Shown here piece by piece: positions 5,912-7,155 of a stretch of 7,155 nucleotides of DNA. This stretch comes from Gemmataceae bacterium (lineage in GTDB: Bacteria > Planctomycetota > Planctomycetia > Gemmatales > Gemmataceae). A program made the translations under genes and the position numbers. How positions within the stretch are numbered: position 1 is the first letter of the stretch; each line of letters begins with the position of its first letter. The stretch lies in contig JANWVS010000096.1 in NCBI GenBank assembly GCA_025056835.1, positions 1 through 7,155 on the forward strand, read 5' to 3'. Below the pieces are notes generated by a model. It had not been told where the DNA came from, did not search any database, and saw only the letters and a program-made list of their open reading frames with translations.

Positions 5912-5980
5912 GGTGGTTTCTCATGATCCTTGATTATGCGCCGACCTATGAAAAGTCCATGAGAAACAGTTCGAACCACC
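5912..5980. repeat. Long interrupted inverted repeat (10 + 5 bp)
   Basis: GTTTCTCATG (5916-5925) pairs perfectly with CATGAGAAAC (5958-5967) across a 32-nt spacer. The flanking GGTGG (5912-5916) can pair with CCACC (5976-5980) after an 8-nt bulge on the right arm; the arms share one G, so not all pairs can form at once. The two arms look like the same sequence with about 9 extra bases on the right. Confidence 0.6.
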
Positions 5981-5982
5981 GT

Positions 5983-6034
5983 CGCTTTTCAATGTGCCGG
6001 TCCAAATGAAATTCAAGGCCAAGCTGGAAAAGCG
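5983..6034. repeat. 8-bp inverted repeat
   Basis: CGCTTTTC at 5983-5990 and GAAAAGCG at 6027-6034 are perfect reverse complements across 36 nt. The left arm begins three bases after the end of the preceding inverted repeat. Confidence 0.45.
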
Positions 6035-6139
6035 GCATCGGAGCTGGTACCATCTGCTAAGTTCCGGCCGATGAGCGTCCGCCGTGCGCGCTGCGAGCCG
6101 ACATTTGGCTCCAAGGTGTATTTCACCTAGCCGCCGCGT

Positions 6140-6154
6140 ACCGTCACCAAACGG
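6140..6154. repeat. 15-nt direct repeat, copy 1, with hairpin potential
   Basis: ACCGTCACCAAACGG is repeated exactly at 6273-6287. In this copy the flanks extend the symmetry to TACCGT/ACGGTA (6139-6144 and 6151-6156) around a 6-nt loop. Confidence 0.7.
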
Positions 6155-6231
6155 TACTGACGGTGCGACACCCCCACCCGACCCCGCCCAACCTTGATCA
6201 GGCCGGTCTAAGCGCGACGAAGGTTCCTTGG

Positions 6232-6250
6232 CATCGCCGTTCCGGCGATG
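6232..6250. repeat. Tight 8-bp hairpin
   Basis: CATCGCCG (6232-6239) and CGGCGATG (6243-6250) are perfect reverse complements around a TTC loop. No T-tract follows, so it is not a typical terminator. Confidence 0.6.
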
Positions 6251-6272
6251 GGGCGCCCTCCCGTGGCGTTCG

Positions 6273-6287
6273 ACCGTCACCAAACGG
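6273..6287. repeat. 15-nt direct repeat, copy 2
   Basis: This is an exact copy of ACCGTCACCAAACGG, 133 nt after copy 1. The CCGT/ACGG dyad is kept, but the flanking bases differ. It lies 23 nt after the 6232-6250 hairpin. Confidence 0.7.
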
Positions 6288-6319
6288 GGATAACGGCTCC
6301 GCGGCGGCATACTCCCTGC

Positions 6320-6350
6320 TTGATTTTCCCTGCCCCGGTCCGAAGATAAC
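6320..6350 (+). promoter_or_regulatory. Possible promoter of the aldolase gene
   Basis: TTGATT at 6320-6325 and GATAAC at 6345-6350 each match 4 of 6 positions of the sigma-70 boxes. The spacer is long (19 nt), and the second box lies 36 nt before ATG 6387. This is weak evidence in a phylum whose promoters are poorly defined. Confidence 0.2.
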
Positions 6351-6363
6351 GGTGTTGGACCGG
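6335..6363. repeat. 7-bp inverted repeat just upstream of the aldolase gene
   Basis: CCGGTCC (6335-6341) and GGACCGG (6357-6363) are perfect reverse complements across 15 nt. The element ends 23 nt before ATG 6387 and surrounds the possible -10 box, so it could be an operator or a leader hairpin. CCGGTCC also occurs alone at 5997-6003. Confidence 0.5.
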
Positions 6364-6386
6364 CCCGCTGCCCTGTGAGAGCAATC

Positions 6387-7155
6387 ATGTCGATTCGCGG
6401 AATCATTCCCCCCGTCGCCACGCCGATGCAGGCCAACGAGGACCTCGATTTGCCGCGTTTGAAGTGGTTCCTCGACCACCTCATCGCCCAAGGCGTCCAC
6501 GGTATTTTTGTCTTGGGAACCAACAGTGAGTTTTATGCCCTGGATGAAAACGAAAAACAACAAGTGATCGCAACCGCCGTCGAGCATGTCGGCGGACGAG
6601 TGCCTGTTTACGCCGGCACGGGGGCCGAATCGACGCGCGAAGTGATTCGTCTCACGAAAATGGCGGAGCGTGAAGGGGTCCAAGGTGTTTCAATTATCAC
6701 GCCGTACTTCGTATCGCCGAGCCAACAGGAAATTTTTGACCATTACCGTCGAATCGCCGAGCAGACGCGGCTGGCCGTTGTGCTGTATAACAACCCGGCG
6801 ACTTGCGGCGGCGTGAAGATCGAGCCGGAAACGGTCGCCCGCCTGGCGGAGCTACCCAACATCTGCGGTATCAAGGACTCGAGCGGCGACCTGCAAAACA
6901 CCCTCGAAATGATCCGTTGCGTGCCCGAATCGTTTAGTGTGCTCATGGGGCGCGACACCCTGATTTTCCCCGCCTTGATGTTTGGAGCTAAGGGCGCCGT
7001 ACCGGCGACGGCCAATATCGTGCCGAAGCTGTTGGTGGAAATCTATGAGAAATTCGTGCGCGGCGACCTCGAGGGGTCGAAAGCGGCGCAGCTGCGGCTC
7101 AATCCCATACGCCTGAGTCTGGCCCTTGGGACAGCGCCGGGCGGTGTCAAAGCAG
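6387..7155 (+). CDS. DapA/NanA-family class I aldolase (DHDPS superfamily), 3' end outside window
   Basis: 256 codons are visible from ATG 6387; GAGAG lies 5 nt upstream. E. coli DapA has 292 residues, so about 35-50 residues are probably missing. The product is a cytoplasmic TIM-barrel enzyme that forms a Schiff base with pyruvate or a related 2-oxo acid. Visible landmarks are GIIPPVATPM at the N-terminus, GTNSE at 44-48 (phosphate-like loop), TPYF at 105-108, the catalytic YNNP with Tyr134, and GIKDSSGD with Schiff-base Lys163. These fit DapA Tyr133 and Lys161. Three residues expected in a true dihydrodipicolinate synthase differ: the second Thr of GTTGE is Asn46, the proton-relay Tyr107 is Phe108, and the substrate-carboxylate Arg138 is Thr139. 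So the product is probably not the lysine-pathway enzyme but a paralogue acting on another aldehyde or sugar acid, or a lyase like NanA or KDG aldolase. The exact substrate is unknown. Confidence 0.93.
   Translation, partial: MSIRGIIPPVATPMQANEDLDLPRLKWFLDHLIAQGVHGIFVLGTNSEFYALDENEKQQVIATAVEHVGGRVPVYAGTGAESTREVIRLTKMAEREGVQGVSIITPYFVSPSQQEIFDHYRRIAEQTRLAVVLYNNPATCGGVKIEPETVARLAELPNICGIKDSSGDLQNTLEMIRCVPESFSVLMGRDTLIFPALMFGAKGAVPATANIVPKLLVEIYEKFVRGDLEGSKAAQLRLNPIRLSLALGTAPGGVKA

Larger units (their letters stand above)
5809..6386. other. Hairpin-rich non-coding interval between divergent genes
   Basis: These 578 nt separate the leftward exported-protein gene from the rightward aldolase. Open frames here are short or of low-complexity composition and match no family I recognise. 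The interval carries many inverted repeats: arms at 5845-5852/5858-5865, 5883-5888/5894-5899 (nested within 5869-5874/5903-5908), 5916-5925/5958-5967, 5983-5990/6027-6034, 6114-6118/6124-6128, 6139-6144/6151-6156, 6232-6239/6243-6250 and 6335-6341/6357-6363. It also has a 15-nt direct repeat. Both divergent promoters must lie here. The interval may additionally hold a structured RNA or a small dispersed repeat element; this is unproven. Confidence 0.6.

Noticed and set aside
5997..6090. A possible protein remnant in the + strand (NVPVQMKFKAKLEKRHRSWYHLL-like reading)
   Set aside because: It spans fewer than 30 codons between stops, has no recognised family and no ribosome binding site. It overlaps the inverted repeat arms, so it is more simply non-coding.
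5809..6386. Transposon, insertion sequence or CRISPR array in the intergenic interval
   Set aside because: I find no transposase-like frame, no paired terminal repeats with target duplication, and no regularly spaced repeats; the 15-nt repeat occurs only twice.
5921..6523. A 200-codon minus-strand open frame across the hairpin-rich interval into the aldolase gene
   Set aside because: Its composition is Arg-, Gly- and Ser-rich with no recognisable motif. About a fifth of it is antisense to the well-supported aldolase gene, and no ribosome binding site precedes its start. Open frames of this size are common on the opposite strand of GC-rich DNA.

Overview
The window looks like a chromosomal segment of a GC-rich member of the Planctomycetota. 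This is inferred from the gene types only: an alpha-2-macroglobulin-family gene, a GT-C (GT39-like) glycosyltransferase with a soluble C-terminal tail, a hybrid histidine kinase, a small four-cysteine protein and a lysine-rich exported protein. No marker gene is present, so the lineage call is tentative (Gemmataceae-like is a guess).

Layout. 1-245 (+): tail of an alpha-2-macroglobulin-family reading frame cut by an in-frame TAA. Recognisable in-frame coding sequence continues to a second stop at 423-425, so this looks like a decayed or prematurely stopped gene. 475-2115 (+): polytopic GT-C glycosyltransferase. 2053-2394 (-): small zinc-ribbon-like protein, overlapping the glycosyltransferase tail to tail. 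2395-2746: non-coding. 2747-3433 and 3441-5345 (+): a two-gene signalling unit only 7 nt apart, made of a histidine-kinase-like protein with an H-box but an eroded ATP-binding domain, followed by a complete REC-PAS-HisKA-HATPase-REC hybrid kinase. 5419-5808 (-): small exported lysine-rich protein with an internal duplication, ending in a clear intrinsic terminator (5349-5389) that lies between the two convergent genes. 5809-6386: 578 nt with no convincing gene but an unusual density of inverted repeats. 6387-7155 (+): a DapA/NanA-family class I aldolase running off the right edge. It keeps the Schiff-base lysine and the tyrosine but lacks residues diagnostic of true dihydrodipicolinate synthase.

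The most interesting points are: (1) the paired signalling genes, where the first product looks like a catalytically dead kinase that could act as a Spo0B/ChpT-type phosphotransfer partner for the downstream double-receiver kinase; (2) the hairpin-rich intergenic stretch between the exported-protein gene and the aldolase; (3) the in-frame stop inside the macroglobulin gene; and (4) the altered active site of the DapA-like protein. I see no mobile element, CRISPR array, tRNA or rRNA.
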